DNA of 64,000 nucleotides. Source: Hydromonas sp. GTDB lineage: Bacteria > Pseudomonadota > Gammaproteobacteria > Burkholderiales > Burkholderiaceae. This document shows, one piece after another, positions 47,239 to 54,954 of the stretch. The notes under the pieces were generated by a model, which worked only from the letters and a program-made list of their open reading frames with translations, was not told the origin of the DNA and made no database searches. The position numbers and the translations under genes are program-made. The stretch spans positions 62,001-126,000 of the forward strand of contig JAFEII010000023.1 in NCBI GenBank assembly GCA_017495165.1. The letters are read 5' to 3'. Within the stretch, counting starts at the first letter, position 1; each line of letters starts with the position of its first letter.

Positions 47239-47263
47239 AAAAAAAGTAAAACCTACTTTTTTT
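47239..47263 (+). promoter_or_regulatory. AT-rich inverted repeat between iscS and iscU
   Basis: A perfect 10-bp inverted repeat AAAAAAAGTA-AAACC-TACTTTTTTT eight bases after the iscS stop. It is a weak stem but resembles an intrinsic terminator and might attenuate expression of downstream isc genes. Confidence 0.4.
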
Positions 47264-47353
47264 GAGTTTAAGTTAGAAATTAGAGATTGAAAATTAGAAA
47301 TGTTGAGCGGGAAACCCGCACAACATTTAAAGCAACATCAAAGGAGAAATATC

Positions 47354-47737
47354 ATGGCATATTCAGACAAACTCATGGACCATTACGAAAACCCACGCAA
47401 CGTGGGCGCAATGGACAAAAACGATGACCACGTTGGCACCGGCATGGTTGGCGCACCCGCGTGCGGCGACGTGATGAAATTACAAATCAAAGTCAACGAT
47501 CAAGGCATCATCGAAGACGCCAAATTTAAAACCTACGGCTGCGGCTCAGCGATTGCCTCATCATCGCTCGTCACCGAATGGGTCAAAGGCAAAACCGTTG
47601 ACCAAGCACTAGAAATCAAAAACTCACACATCGCGCAAGAATTGGCTTTGCCGCCCGTTAAAATCCACTGCTCCATTTTGGCAGAAGACGCGATTAAAGC
47701 GGCCGTGGCAGATTACAAAGCCAAACACAACGCATAA
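47354..47737 (+). CDS. iscU: Fe-S cluster scaffold IscU
   Basis: 127 residues from ATG 47354, with AAAGGAG upstream; the longer frame from 47300 has no RBS. Scaffold on which the cluster is built before HscA/HscB-assisted transfer. The three cluster cysteines are in GAPACGDVMKLQI, KTYGCGSAIASSS and VKIHCSILAEDAI; the LPPVK motif (LALPPVKIHC) is the binding site for the HscA chaperone. Complete and typical. Confidence 0.98.
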   Translation: MAYSDKLMDHYENPRNVGAMDKNDDHVGTGMVGAPACGDVMKLQIKVNDQGIIEDAKFKTYGCGSAIASSSLVTEWVKGKTVDQALEIKNSHIAQELALPPVKIHCSILAEDAIKAAVADYKAKHNA

Positions 47738-47822
47738 GTGTCGGGCGGGCATTCATGCCCGCCAATGATGGATAGACGCAAAAATGGCCGGCATCAGCTG
47801 GCCTTACGACTTGGAGTCAAGC

Positions 47823-48146
47823 ATGGCAGTTTCAATGACCGCGGCGGCGGCAAACCACGTACAAAGTTATTTAGCCAAACGCGGCAAAGGCATTGGCCTG
47901 CGCCTTGGTGTGCGCACCACAGGTTGCTCGGGCATGGCGTACAAGCTCGAATACGCAGACGTTGTGGGCAATGACGACAATGTATTTGAAGCCTTCGGCG
48001 TTAAATTATTGGTTGACCCAAAAAGTCTGCCGTATATCGAAGGCATGGAGCTTGATTACACCCGCGAAGGTTTAAACGAAGGCTTTAAATTCAACAACCC
48101 CAACGTCAAAGACGAATGCGGCTGCGGCGAATCGTTTACGGTTTAA
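47823..48146 (+). CDS. iscA: Iron-sulfur assembly protein IscA
   Basis: 107 residues from ATG 47823 (TTGGAG upstream); the frame also reads through from 47784. A-type carrier that receives Fe-S from IscU. The three conserved cysteines are present: [18 protein letters not shown] and [11 protein letters not shown]. The middle [16 protein letters not shown] matches IscA. Lies 85 bases after iscU in the operon. Confidence 0.97.
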   Translation: MAVSMTAAAANHVQSYLAKRGKGIGLRLGVRTTGCSGMAYKLEYADVVGNDDNVFEAFGVKLLVDPKSLPYIEGMELDYTREGLNEGFKFNNPNVKDECGCGESFTV

Positions 48147-48169
48147 TCGCATACCACCGCGCCCCCATT

Positions 48170-48190
48170 GGTGGGCAGTGCCCACCCTAC
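48170..48190. repeat. GGTGGGCA-type palindromic repeat upstream of hscB
   Basis: GGTGGGCAGTGCCCACCCTA sits 11 bases before the hscB start. Same family as the two copies at 54123-54143 and 54171-54191 (GTAGGGTGGGCA-n-TGCCCACC). It replaces any usual RBS spacing for hscB. Confidence 0.75.
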
Positions 48191-48200
48191 ATTTACATCT

Positions 48201-48686
48201 ATGAAACAAAACTACTTCGAACTGTTCCAGCTCCCCATCGGCTTTGTCATCGACTTGGCCGATTTAACTGCGCGCCACCGCGCCGTGATTGACAAAGTTC
48301 ACCCCGACCGCTTTGCCGCCAAAAGCGCGGTTGAGCAACGCGTCGCCATGCAATGGGCCAGTTTTGCCAACCAAGCATTTGACACACTCAAATCCCCCGC
48401 CAGCCGCGCCCAGTATTTATTACAGCTCCACGCCCCGCAACTCGCCGCTGACGGCGCACGCGTTCCATTACCACCGCAATTTTTGATGCAACAAATGGAA
48501 TGGCGTGAAGCCCTAGAAGACGGCAACAGCGATGCCGTGCGCGATGAAGTCAATGCCGCGCAAACCAGCGCGCAGGCTGATTTGGCCGCCGCTTGTGCTG
48601 CGCAAGACTGGGCAAATGTGCAAGTGGCATTGGCGCAAGTGCAGTTTATTGAGAACTTTGCGGGGCAGTTGGAACCGCGAGTTTAA
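48201..48686 (+). CDS. hscB: Fe-S biogenesis co-chaperone HscB
   Basis: 161 residues from ATG 48201; the in-frame GTG at 48168 belongs to the repeat. A J-domain protein that brings IscU to HscA. The J-domain holds YFELFQLPIGFVID and the HPD motif in DKVHPDRFAAK, followed by QWASFANQAFDTLKSPASRAQYLL. The C-terminal helical domain (LMQQMEWREALED) binds IscU. No good RBS is visible, so it may be coupled weakly to the genes before it. Confidence 0.96.
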   Translation: MKQNYFELFQLPIGFVIDLADLTARHRAVIDKVHPDRFAAKSAVEQRVAMQWASFANQAFDTLKSPASRAQYLLQLHAPQLAADGARVPLPPQFLMQQMEWREALEDGNSDAVRDEVNAAQTSAQADLAAACAAQDWANVQVALAQVQFIENFAGQLEPRV

Positions 48687-48687
48687 A

Positions 48688-48978
48688 ATGATGCAACCCG
48701 CAGTTTATATTTTAGCAAGCGGCATCAATGGCACGTTGTATATTGGCGTGACGTCCAACTTGGTGCAGCGCGTGTATCAACATCGGATGGGTTTGGTCGA
48801 TGGTTTCAGTAAAAAATACAATGTTAAAATGTTGGTTTGGTACGAACAAGGCGACTCAATGGAGGCGGTTATTCGGCGCGAAAAAGCCCTTAAAAAATGG
48901 TCGCGCCAATGGAAGCTCGATTTAATCGAGACTCAAAATCCTGAGTGGCGTGATTTGTGGACGCAGATTGTTGGCTGA
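48688..48978 (+). CDS. Small GIY-YIG nuclease-domain protein
   Basis: 96 residues starting one base after the hscB stop (tandem ATGs at 48688 and 48691). The GIY-YIG core reads VYILASGINGTLYIGVTSNL, with the conserved Arg (LVQRVYQHR) and catalytic Glu (AVIRREKALKKW). These stand-alone UPF0213-type proteins are very common in genomes rich in palindromic repeats, but their role is unknown. Here it interrupts the isc operon between hscB and hscA and is followed directly by three dRS3-like repeat units, suggesting it arrived together with them. No strong RBS. Confidence 0.9.
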   Translation: MMQPAVYILASGINGTLYIGVTSNLVQRVYQHRMGLVDGFSKKYNVKMLVWYEQGDSMEAVIRREKALKKWSRQWKLDLIETQNPEWRDLWTQIVG

Positions 48979-49053
48979 GTTTGTAAGCAACGGTTTGGAT
49001 TTACCCACGCCCAATCTGATAGAGCAAAACGGATAAACCAAACCACCCGCGCC

Positions 49054-49174
49054 GTCATTCCCGCGCAGGCGGGAATCCAAGCAAACGCGCAGCGTTTGAA
49101 TCGGTTCTGGTTGCGGTTGAATGGTTGTAAGCGGACTGCGTCCGCGTCTGGATTCCCGCCTACGCGGGAATGAC
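49054..49174. repeat. dRS3-like palindromic unit 1
   Basis: 121 bases starting GTCATTCCCGCGCAGGCGGG and ending with the inverted GCGGGAATGAC. Both ends contain ATTCCC-N8-GGGAAT, the dRS3 consensus of Neisseria. Flanking sequence (GGATAAACCAAACCACC) is also repeated before units 2 and 3. Confidence 0.85.
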
Positions 49175-49378
49175 GAGGTTTGAAGTGGTTTCAGTTGGTT
49201 TTAAAAGTATTGCGCGTGATGGTTTGAGTTTATGAGCGGTTTGAACTTATGAGCAGCTCGAATTTATGGGTTGAATCCGCCTTTTTAATAGCGGGTTTAG
49301 TTGTCAAACAAACAATGATTGGGATTTACCCACGTCAAACCTGATGGAATAAAGCGGATAAACCAAACCACCTGCGCC

Positions 49379-49499
49379 GTCATTCCCGCGCAGGCGGGAA
49401 TCCAAGCAAACGCACAGCGTTTGAATCGGTTCTGGTTGCGGTTGAATGGTTGCAAGCGGACTGCGTCCGCGTCTGGATTCCCGCCTGCGTGGGAATGAC
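49379..49499. repeat. dRS3-like palindromic unit 2
   Basis: 121 bases, nearly identical to unit 1, 325 bases downstream of it. Same ends and internal GCAGCGTTTGAATCGG. Confidence 0.85.
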
Positions 49500-49662
49500 G
49501 AGGTTTGGGGTGGTTTTAGGTGGGTTTAAAATACAGCGCGACGATTTGGGTTTATTTCAAGAGCGGGTTTCGCGTCAAACAAACGATGGAGGAGCGGGTT
49601 CAGGTGTTAAATAAACAATGGTTTGAATGTGTTCAAAACGGATAAACCAACCCATCCGCACC

Positions 49663-49794
49663 GTCATTCCCGCGCAGGCGGGAATCCAAGCAAACGCGCA
49701 GCGTTTGAATCGTGCGGGTTGCGGTTGAATGGTTGCAAGCGGACTGTGTCCGCGCCTGGATTCCCGCCTGGATTCCCGCCTGCGCGGGAATGAC
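49663..49794. repeat. dRS3-like palindromic unit 3
   Basis: 132 bases; differs from units 1 and 2 by a short duplication at its right end (GGATTCCCGCCT twice) and changes in the middle. It ends 38 bases before the next gene. Confidence 0.85.
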
Positions 49795-49832
49795 GTGGTT
49801 TAATTTTAAATTGAAGTTTTACGGAGGTAAGA

Positions 49833-50462
49833 ATGGTTGATTTTTTTTCATCAGAAACAACTTGGACTGCTATAAGTGCAATCGTCACTTTCTTAGGTTT
49901 TCTTGCATCGATATGCTTTTTTAAGAAAAATGAGGCTGACAAAAAACAGACTCAAGAAAAACAAGAGCAAGAAAAAATCAAGAATGCGGCTATTTTTGTG
50001 TTGCTCGACATTGAGCATATGGACAAACAAAAATTAACCTTACAAGCAATGGTTGAAAGAAATCAATGCGATTTGCATTTTTACAAAAGCCTTATGTCTG
50101 GTTGCGGTGCTAATGTTTGGGCGCAATACAAAGGCATTCTCCTTAATAATGGTTTAGACCGTTATCAAGTTGAAATGCTTGAAAGCTATTATTCGATTTC
50201 GTGCGATGTTGATGACCATTTAAAACGTTGCCGTTCCGATTTTTATAAAGTGATGCGAGGCCAAGCTTTTTTTGAGTACGGCGATGGTGATACGCTACAG
50301 CTAACTAGTTACTCGGCTTATCAACTTTATCGAGAGGGGAAACTTACGCCTGCGGATTTTTGCGTTACGCCACTAGAAGTGGTTGAATATATCAAAAATG
50401 AGTTGGCGAAACTGCCTGATTTATCCTCATTAAAAACAGCCTTAAATAAAATTTCAGCTTAA
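49833..50462 (+). CDS. Membrane protein with coiled coil, unknown
   Basis: 209 residues, preceded by GGAGG at good distance. One membrane segment near residues 11-30 ([20 protein letters not shown]), then a charged coiled coil ([20 protein letters not shown]) and a cytoplasmic domain of about 150 residues with no recognised family. The gene is AT-richer than the isc genes around it and was probably brought in with the repeats. Anchored proteins of this shape occur in phage-defence loci, but nothing here proves that. It ends 35 bases before hscA. Confidence 0.7.
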   Translation: MVDFFSSETTWTAISAIVTFLGFLASICFFKKNEADKKQTQEKQEQEKIKNAAIFVLLDIEHMDKQKLTLQAMVERNQCDLHFYKSLMSGCGANVWAQYKGILLNNGLDRYQVEMLESYYSISCDVDDHLKRCRSDFYKVMRGQAFFEYGDGDTLQLTSYSAYQLYREGKLTPADFCVTPLEVVEYIKNELAKLPDLSSLKTALNKISA

Positions 50463-50497
50463 GCCGATCCAAATTTTCACTAGACTCAGAACCCAAA

Positions 50498-52390
50498 ATG
50501 GCACTCCTCCAAATCTCAGAACCCGGTGAATCCACCGCTCCCCATCAACACCGACTGGCCGTTGGCATTGACCTTGGCACAACCAACTCACTGGTTGCCA
50601 CGGTAAAGCACGGTTTTCCAACTGTTTTAACCGACGAATCTGGCGCGGCGTTGTTGCCATCGGTTGTGCATTACGCAACCGATGCAACCACGGTGGGCAA
50701 TCCCGCCAAAGCCTTGCAGGCAAATGACCCGCGCAATACGATTGCGTCCATCAAGCGCTTGATGGGGCGCGGCTACGCCGAGGCACAAAAGCTGCCGCAT
50801 GTGGGGTATGAATTGCTCGACACCGCAGGCATGGTCAGCGTACAAACCGCGCAGGGCGCGAAAAATCCTGTACAGGTTTCAGCGGAAATTTTAAAAAGCC
50901 TCCACGAGCGCGCGGTGCAGAGTTTGGGCGACGACTTGGTGGGCGCGGTGATTACCGTGCCAGCGTATTTTGACGACGCGCAGCGCCAAGCGACCAAAGA
51001 CGCGGCGCAATTGGCAGGGCTTAACGTCTTGCGTTTGCTCAATGAACCCACGGCGGCGGCGATTGCGTATGGATTAGACAACGCGGACAACGTGGCAAAG
51101 CAGGGCACGTTTGCGGTGTACGATTTGGGCGGCGGCACGTTTGATGTCTCAATCCTTAAATTATCGCAAGGTGTGTTTGAGGTGCTGTCAACCCACGGCG
51201 ATTCGGCGTTGGGCGGCGATGATTTTGACCACCGCGTGTATTGCTGGGTTTTGGAGCAGGCTGATTTAATCGGGCTGCACGCCAATTTATCCGCGCAAGA
51301 CATTCGATTGTTGCAAAGCAAAAGCCGCGCAGCCAAAGAACACTTGACCGCGCAAGGCGTGGCGAGCATTCGCGCCACACTCTCTGACGGCCATGTGGTC
51401 AATTTAATGCTCAGCCAAGCGCAGTTTTTTGAAATGACCAAGACCTTGGTTGACAAAACCATGCGCGTGCTGGACGAAGCCCTCACGCAAGCGGGCGTGG
51501 TGAGCAGTGATTTACAAGGCGTGGTGATGGTGGGCGGCGCAACCCGCATGTTGCACGTGCAACGCGCCGTTGCCGCGCATGTGGCTTGCCCCGTTTTGAA
51601 CGACTTAGACCCCGACCAAGTCGTGGCATTGGGCGCGGCAATGCAGGCAAATCTACTGGCGGGCAACCGCACGGCGGACGATGATTGGCTGCTGCTCGAT
51701 GTGATTCCATTGTCGCTGTGCGTAGAAACCATGGGCGGTTTGTCTGAAAAAATCATTCCGCGCAACAGCACGTTGCCCGTCGCGCGGGCGCAAGAATTTA
51801 CCACGTTTAAAGACGGTCAAACCGCAATTGCGCTGCATGTCTTGCAAGGCGAGCGCGAATTGGTCAGCGAGTGCCGCTCATTGGCGCGGTTTGAATTGCG
51901 CGGCATTCCGCCGATGGTGGCGGGCGCAGCGCGTGTGCGCGTGACGTACCAAGTCGATGCGGACGGTTTACTCACCGTTGCTGCGCGCGAGATGACCAGC
52001 GGCGTGAGCAGTGAAATCACCGTCAAGCCATCGTATGGTTTGAGCGACGATGCAATTGCGCAAATGCTCACCGACGGCAACAGCCACGCAGCCGATGACA
52101 TGCAAGCCCGCGCGTGGCGCGAAGTCACGGTCGATGCCCAGCGGATTGTGTTGGCAATTAAAGGCGCAATGATGGACGACGGCGAACTGCTCACCACCAG
52201 CGAGCGCACCGATTTAAACGCAGGCATGAGCACCGTCGAAACCCTGATGAACAGCAACCAAGTTGCCAATATTGACGCGCTGCGCGCCGCGATTGACGCG
52301 CTGGCCAATGCCTCCGAAGACTTTGCCGCCAAACGCATGGACAAAGCGATTTCAAGCGCGCTGGCAGGGCAGTCAATTGATAATATTTAG
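50498..52390 (+). CDS. hscA: Fe-S assembly chaperone HscA
   Basis: 630 residues, Hsp70 type specialised for IscU. ATPase domain: [63 protein letters not shown] and [15 protein letters not shown]. The substrate domain begins [17 protein letters not shown] and has [16 protein letters not shown]; the [12 protein letters not shown] segment is typical of HscA over DnaK. It normally follows hscB directly; here 1.8 kb of foreign sequence lies between. The upstream RBS is poor. Confidence 0.97.
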   Translation: MALLQISEPGESTAPHQHRLAVGIDLGTTNSLVATVKHGFPTVLTDESGAALLPSVVHYATDATTVGNPAKALQANDPRNTIASIKRLMGRGYAEAQKLPHVGYELLDTAGMVSVQTAQGAKNPVQVSAEILKSLHERAVQSLGDDLVGAVITVPAYFDDAQRQATKDAAQLAGLNVLRLLNEPTAAAIAYGLDNADNVAKQGTFAVYDLGGGTFDVSILKLSQGVFEVLSTHGDSALGGDDFDHRVYCWVLEQADLIGLHANLSAQDIRLLQSKSRAAKEHLTAQGVASIRATLSDGHVVNLMLSQAQFFEMTKTLVDKTMRVLDEALTQAGVVSSDLQGVVMVGGATRMLHVQRAVAAHVACPVLNDLDPDQVVALGAAMQANLLAGNRTADDDWLLLDVIPLSLCVETMGGLSEKIIPRNSTLPVARAQEFTTFKDGQTAIALHVLQGERELVSECRSLARFELRGIPPMVAGAARVRVTYQVDADGLLTVAAREMTSGVSSEITVKPSYGLSDDAIAQMLTDGNSHAADDMQARAWREVTVDAQRIVLAIKGAMMDDGELLTTSERTDLNAGMSTVETLMNSNQVANIDALRAAIDALANASEDFAAKRMDKAISSALAGQSIDNI

Positions 52391-52404
52391 TAGAACATAA
52401 ACCC

Positions 52405-52473
52405 GTAGGGCGCGATTCATCGCGCCCACCCACCGAAAACTAAATAACAGGGCGTGATAAATCATGCCCCTAC
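52405..52473. repeat. Dispersed palindromic repeat between hscA and fdx
   Basis: GTAGGGCGCGATTCATCGCG and the inverted GGGCGTGATAAATCATGCCC plus CTAC, same family as 11864-11934. It sits in the short gap between two isc genes. Confidence 0.75.
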
Positions 52474-52494
52474 AAACCCAATCAAACAATTTGA

Positions 52495-52845
52495 ATGCCT
52501 AAAATGACCAAAATCACCGTTTTACCCCACCCAACTTTTTGCCCCAATGGCGCGACTTTTGAAGCACAAGTCGGCGTATCGGTTTGTGATAACTTACTCA
52601 ACCAGCACATTGAGATCGAACACGCCTGCGAAAAAGTCGCCGCCTGCACCACCTGCCACGTTGTCGTGCGACAAGGCTATAAATCGCTCAATGAAATTTC
52701 AGATGTAGAAGAAGACCTGCTCGACATGGCGTGGGGCTTAACCCCTGTTTCGCGCCTGTCATGCCAAGCGATTGTCGCAGGCGAAGACTTGGTGATTGAA
52801 ATGCCCAAATACACCAAAAATCATGCGAGCGAAGGCAATCATTGA
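52495..52845 (+). CDS. fdx: [2Fe-2S] ferredoxin, ISC system
   Basis: 116 residues (a second start three codons in is possible). Adrenodoxin-type ferredoxin providing electrons for cluster assembly. Ligands follow the C-x5-C-x2-C...C pattern: HACEKVAACTTCHVVV and RLSCQAIVAGEDL. The acidic surface SDVEEDLLDMAWGL is typical of ISC ferredoxins. It closes the operon; iscX, often next, is absent, and T4SS-like fragments follow instead. Confidence 0.97.
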   Translation: MPKMTKITVLPHPTFCPNGATFEAQVGVSVCDNLLNQHIEIEHACEKVAACTTCHVVVRQGYKSLNEISDVEEDLLDMAWGLTPVSRLSCQAIVAGEDLVIEMPKYTKNHASEGNH

Positions 52846-52898
52846 GGTTAAGTGACGCGCCCAATTACAGCCCAGTCTAAATTTGTAGGGGTTTCACC

Positions 52899-53598
52899 AT
52901 GAAACTAAAAAAATTATTGTCAGCAGGTGCGGTATGTGTCGTTTTAGCCATTGGCTCAAACGCTCATGCATCAGGTATTCCTGTTTTTGACGGTGCGGCC
53001 GCTGTAAGCAATGCTGAGCAGATGGCGAAATGGGTTGCGCAAATTCAAGAAATGAAAAATCAACTTGACCAAGCCAAGCAAACCTACAGCTCAATGGCAG
53101 GTTCTCGTGGTCTTGGCAATATCATGAACAACCCAGCATTGAAAAACTACATCCCGGCTGATTGGCAAAAGGTCTACGACTCTGTTAAGAGTGGTGGCTA
53201 CAATGGTTTAACCAGTACTGCAAAAACCATCCGCGATTCTAATAACGTCTACGACAAACTGTGCTAATCTTACTGGCACTAGTAAAGAAGTTTGTGCACG
53301 TAGTGCCTCAAAAGGCGCACAAGACAAAGACTACATCGGCAACGCTTTGGACGCTTCAAAAAGCCGTATCACTCAAATTGAAGGCTTGATGGGGCAAATC
53401 AACGCAACGTCAGATGCAAAAGCAATTGCTGAAGTACAGGCTCGTTTCGCAGCAGAGCAAGCAATGATGCAAAACGAAGCTACTAAGTTGCAACTTTTCA
53501 AAATGATGGGTGATGCGGAAGAGAAATTGATTGCGCAACAAGAACGAGAGTTGAGCAGCAAGCGCTCTAACGCTGTAAAAATGCCTAAAATGAATTAA
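52899..53598 (+). pseudogene. virB5: VirB5-like T4SS pilus protein, frameshifted
   Basis: The first frame (52899-53267, 122 codons) starts with a signal peptide (MKLKKLLSAGAVCVVLAIGS, cleavage near AHASG) and continues IPVFDGAAAVSNAEQMAKW and QIQEMKNQLDQAKQTYSSMA, typical of VirB5/TrbJ. It stops at TAA 53265. Moving one base, the frame from 53260 reads on CANLTGTSKEVCARSASKGA and SRITQIEGLMGQINATSDA to a stop at 53598. Together this gives about 233 residues, the normal VirB5 size. An extra C at 53259 explains the break. VirB5 is a minor pilus-tip component of type IV secretion. Either a pseudogene or, less likely, a programmed shift. Confidence 0.8.
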
Positions 53599-53625
53599 TT
53601 GGCAAAACCTGTTATCAACCCTATG

Positions 53626-53645
53626 TGCTGCGGTTCGCCGCAGCA
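53626..53645 (+). promoter_or_regulatory. UUCG-capped hairpin between virB5 and the lipoprotein gene
   Basis: Perfect 8-bp stem TGCTGCGG / CCGCAGCA with a TTCG loop, a very stable RNA tetraloop. No T-run follows, so it is more likely an RNA-stability or processing element than a terminator. Confidence 0.5.
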
Positions 53646-53671
53646 TCTCAAAAACTTTAAAGGCTTTATAT

Positions 53672-53902
53672 ATGAAAAAGATTATTTTAGTTGCGTCAAT
53701 GATTTTTGTTGTTTCAAACGTTTCAGCTTGTGACGATAATCAAGCAGAAAAAGATAAGAAAGAACATGAGGCCTCTGTCTTGCGGAGCACTCCTGTACCG
53801 ATGCCAAAAATTGACCTGGGTACACCAACACCTCTATCTAACCAACAAAAAAATCCAGCACCCGCACCAGAGATTAAATTGGGCGAGCCAAACGTAAAAT
53901 AA
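53672..53902 (+). CDS. Small lipoprotein, T4SS-associated (Eex-like position)
   Basis: 76 residues. MKKIILVASMIFVVSNVSAC is a lipoprotein signal with lipobox VSAC (Cys20). The mature part is charged, then Pro-rich (TPVPMPKIDLGTPTPL; NPAPAPEIKLGEP, where PKIDLGTP and PEIKLGEP are two copies of one motif). In many T4SS operons a small lipoprotein, often entry-exclusion EexN-like, lies between virB5 and virB6, and this gene occupies that place. Function not otherwise supported. Confidence 0.65.
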   Translation: MKKIILVASMIFVVSNVSACDDNQAEKDKKEHEASVLRSTPVPMPKIDLGTPTPLSNQQKNPAPAPEIKLGEPNVK

Positions 53903-53917
53903 AGGGGAATATCAATC

Positions 53918-54118
53918 ATGGGCATTTTTACAGAAATTGGCAATGACTTTGAATCAGCAATTGGCTCGTTTGTGTCAGGTACAGCCTCAAATGTCATTGA
54001 CCTAATTGCCCCTTGGGTTCTAATTAGCGTCACAATATATTTTTTGATCACGGGTCGTGATGAACCATGCCCTACGCAAGCATCGCATCTGTTGGCGTGG
54101 CCAATGTCGTGCAAATAA
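53918..54118 (+). pseudogene. virB6: VirB6-like protein, truncated at a repeat block
   Basis: The first ~46 codons read MGIFTEIGNDFESAIGSFVS, then NVIDLIAPWVLISVTIYFLITG, the N-terminus and first membrane helix of VirB6-type proteins. After LITG (about 54056) the similarity stops and the frame runs into unrelated sequence ending at 54118, directly before GTAGGGTGGGCA repeats. Intact VirB6 is around 300 residues or more with several membrane helices. It starts 15 bases after the lipoprotein gene with AAAGGGG upstream. The T4SS operon was probably cut here by rearrangement between repeats. Confidence 0.7.
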
Positions 54119-54122
54119 CCGC

Positions 54123-54191
54123 GTAGGGTGGGCACTGCCCACCGATTCATGCCAGCCAAATGCGCAAAAAGGTGGGCAATGCCCACCCTAC
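54123..54191. repeat. Pair of inverted GTAGGGTGGGCA repeats
   Basis: GTAGGGTGGGCACTGCCCAC (54123 on) and its inverted partner GGTGGGCAATGCCCACCCTA (54171-54191). Each arm is itself a palindrome. Lies exactly where virB6 is broken. Related single copy at 48170. Confidence 0.8.
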
Positions 54192-54237
54192 AAATGCCTG
54201 CGCCATCGAGCATAAATAACGGCATTAAAACACCTTG

Positions 54238-54297
54238 GTAGGGGCGTGATTCATCACGCCCAACAGCCCAAACAAAGGGCGCAATCACTTGCGCCCC
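54238..54297. repeat. Dispersed palindromic repeat after the virB6 remnant
   Basis: GTAGGGGCGTGATTCATCAC with a partner GGGCGCAATCACTTGCGCCC; family of 11864-11934. Together with the preceding pair it forms a block of stacked repeats of two families. Confidence 0.75.
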
Positions 54298-54324
54298 AAC
54301 GATGGTAGAAATAATAAACTGTGA

Positions 54325-54954
54325 TTAAAAGCTCTTAGGCACCGCCAGCTTAAACCGCACGCCCAATAAGCGCAGCAATACAATCAGCGCGCTGGCAAGC
54401 CCCAAACACAGCAAATCATTCAGCCCAAAAAATTGCAAGCCAATAAACACCCAAGCCCCAGCAAATGCGCATGATGCGTACGGGCTGCTGTCGCTGAGCA
54501 ACATCGGCGTGTCGCCGCACAACACATCACGAATCACGCCGCCAAATGCCGCACCAATCACCCCAAACATTGCCGCAACAAAATACGGCATGCCTGCCTC
54601 CAACGCCACCGCCGTACTGGTAATCGTAAAAATCCCCAAGCCCAGCGCATCGGCAATCACCATGCCACGGCGCGTAAACACGCGGTGCATAAAATCAATC
54701 GCTTTGCCAGCGACCAGTGAGCAAACAAACAGCGCAATCACATAATTTTGATGCTCCACCCAAAAAAACGGGCGGCGGTCAAGCAGAATGTCGCGCAATG
54801 TCCCGCCGCCAAAGGCCGTTGCAAACCCAACCACAAACACGCCCACCGCATCAAACTGGCGTTGACGTGCGCGGATAAACCCCGAAATGCAAAAGGCAAT
54901 AATCCCAATTGCCTCAATAAACGGCAGCAGCTTCATCACGGTCATTGAATTCAT
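54325..54954 (-). CDS. TRIC family cation channel protein (UPF0126/YadS-like)
   Basis: 209 residues, seven membrane segments in two inverted halves. Half one: AFCISGFIRARQRQFDAVGV, then GGGTLRDILLDRRPFFW; half two: ADALGLGIFTITSTAVALE and GVIRDVLCGDTPMLL. The paired GG-x-RD motifs are characteristic of TRIC proteins, which form potassium-permeable channels. Its start overlaps the MFS gene upstream by four bases, the last gene of an smr-MFS-TRIC operon. Confidence 0.92.
   Translation of the reverse strand: MNSMTVMKLLPFIEAIGIIAFCISGFIRARQRQFDAVGVFVVGFATAFGGGTLRDILLDRRPFFWVEHQNYVIALFVCSLVAGKAIDFMHRVFTRRGMVIADALGLGIFTITSTAVALEAGMPYFVAAMFGVIGAAFGGVIRDVLCGDTPMLLSDSSPYASCAFAGAWVFIGLQFFGLNDLLCLGLASALIVLLRLLGVRFKLAVPKSF

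Noticed and set aside
49054-49794. Regularly spaced repeats that could suggest a CRISPR array
   Set aside because: Only three units of 121-132 bases with spacing of about 160-200 bases, palindromic ends and repeated flanks; no short direct repeats with unique spacers and no cas genes.
53259-53267. Programmed frameshift in virB5
   Set aside because: No known slippery heptamer or stimulatory structure is visible at the site; a mutation or sequencing error is simpler, especially as virB6 is also broken.
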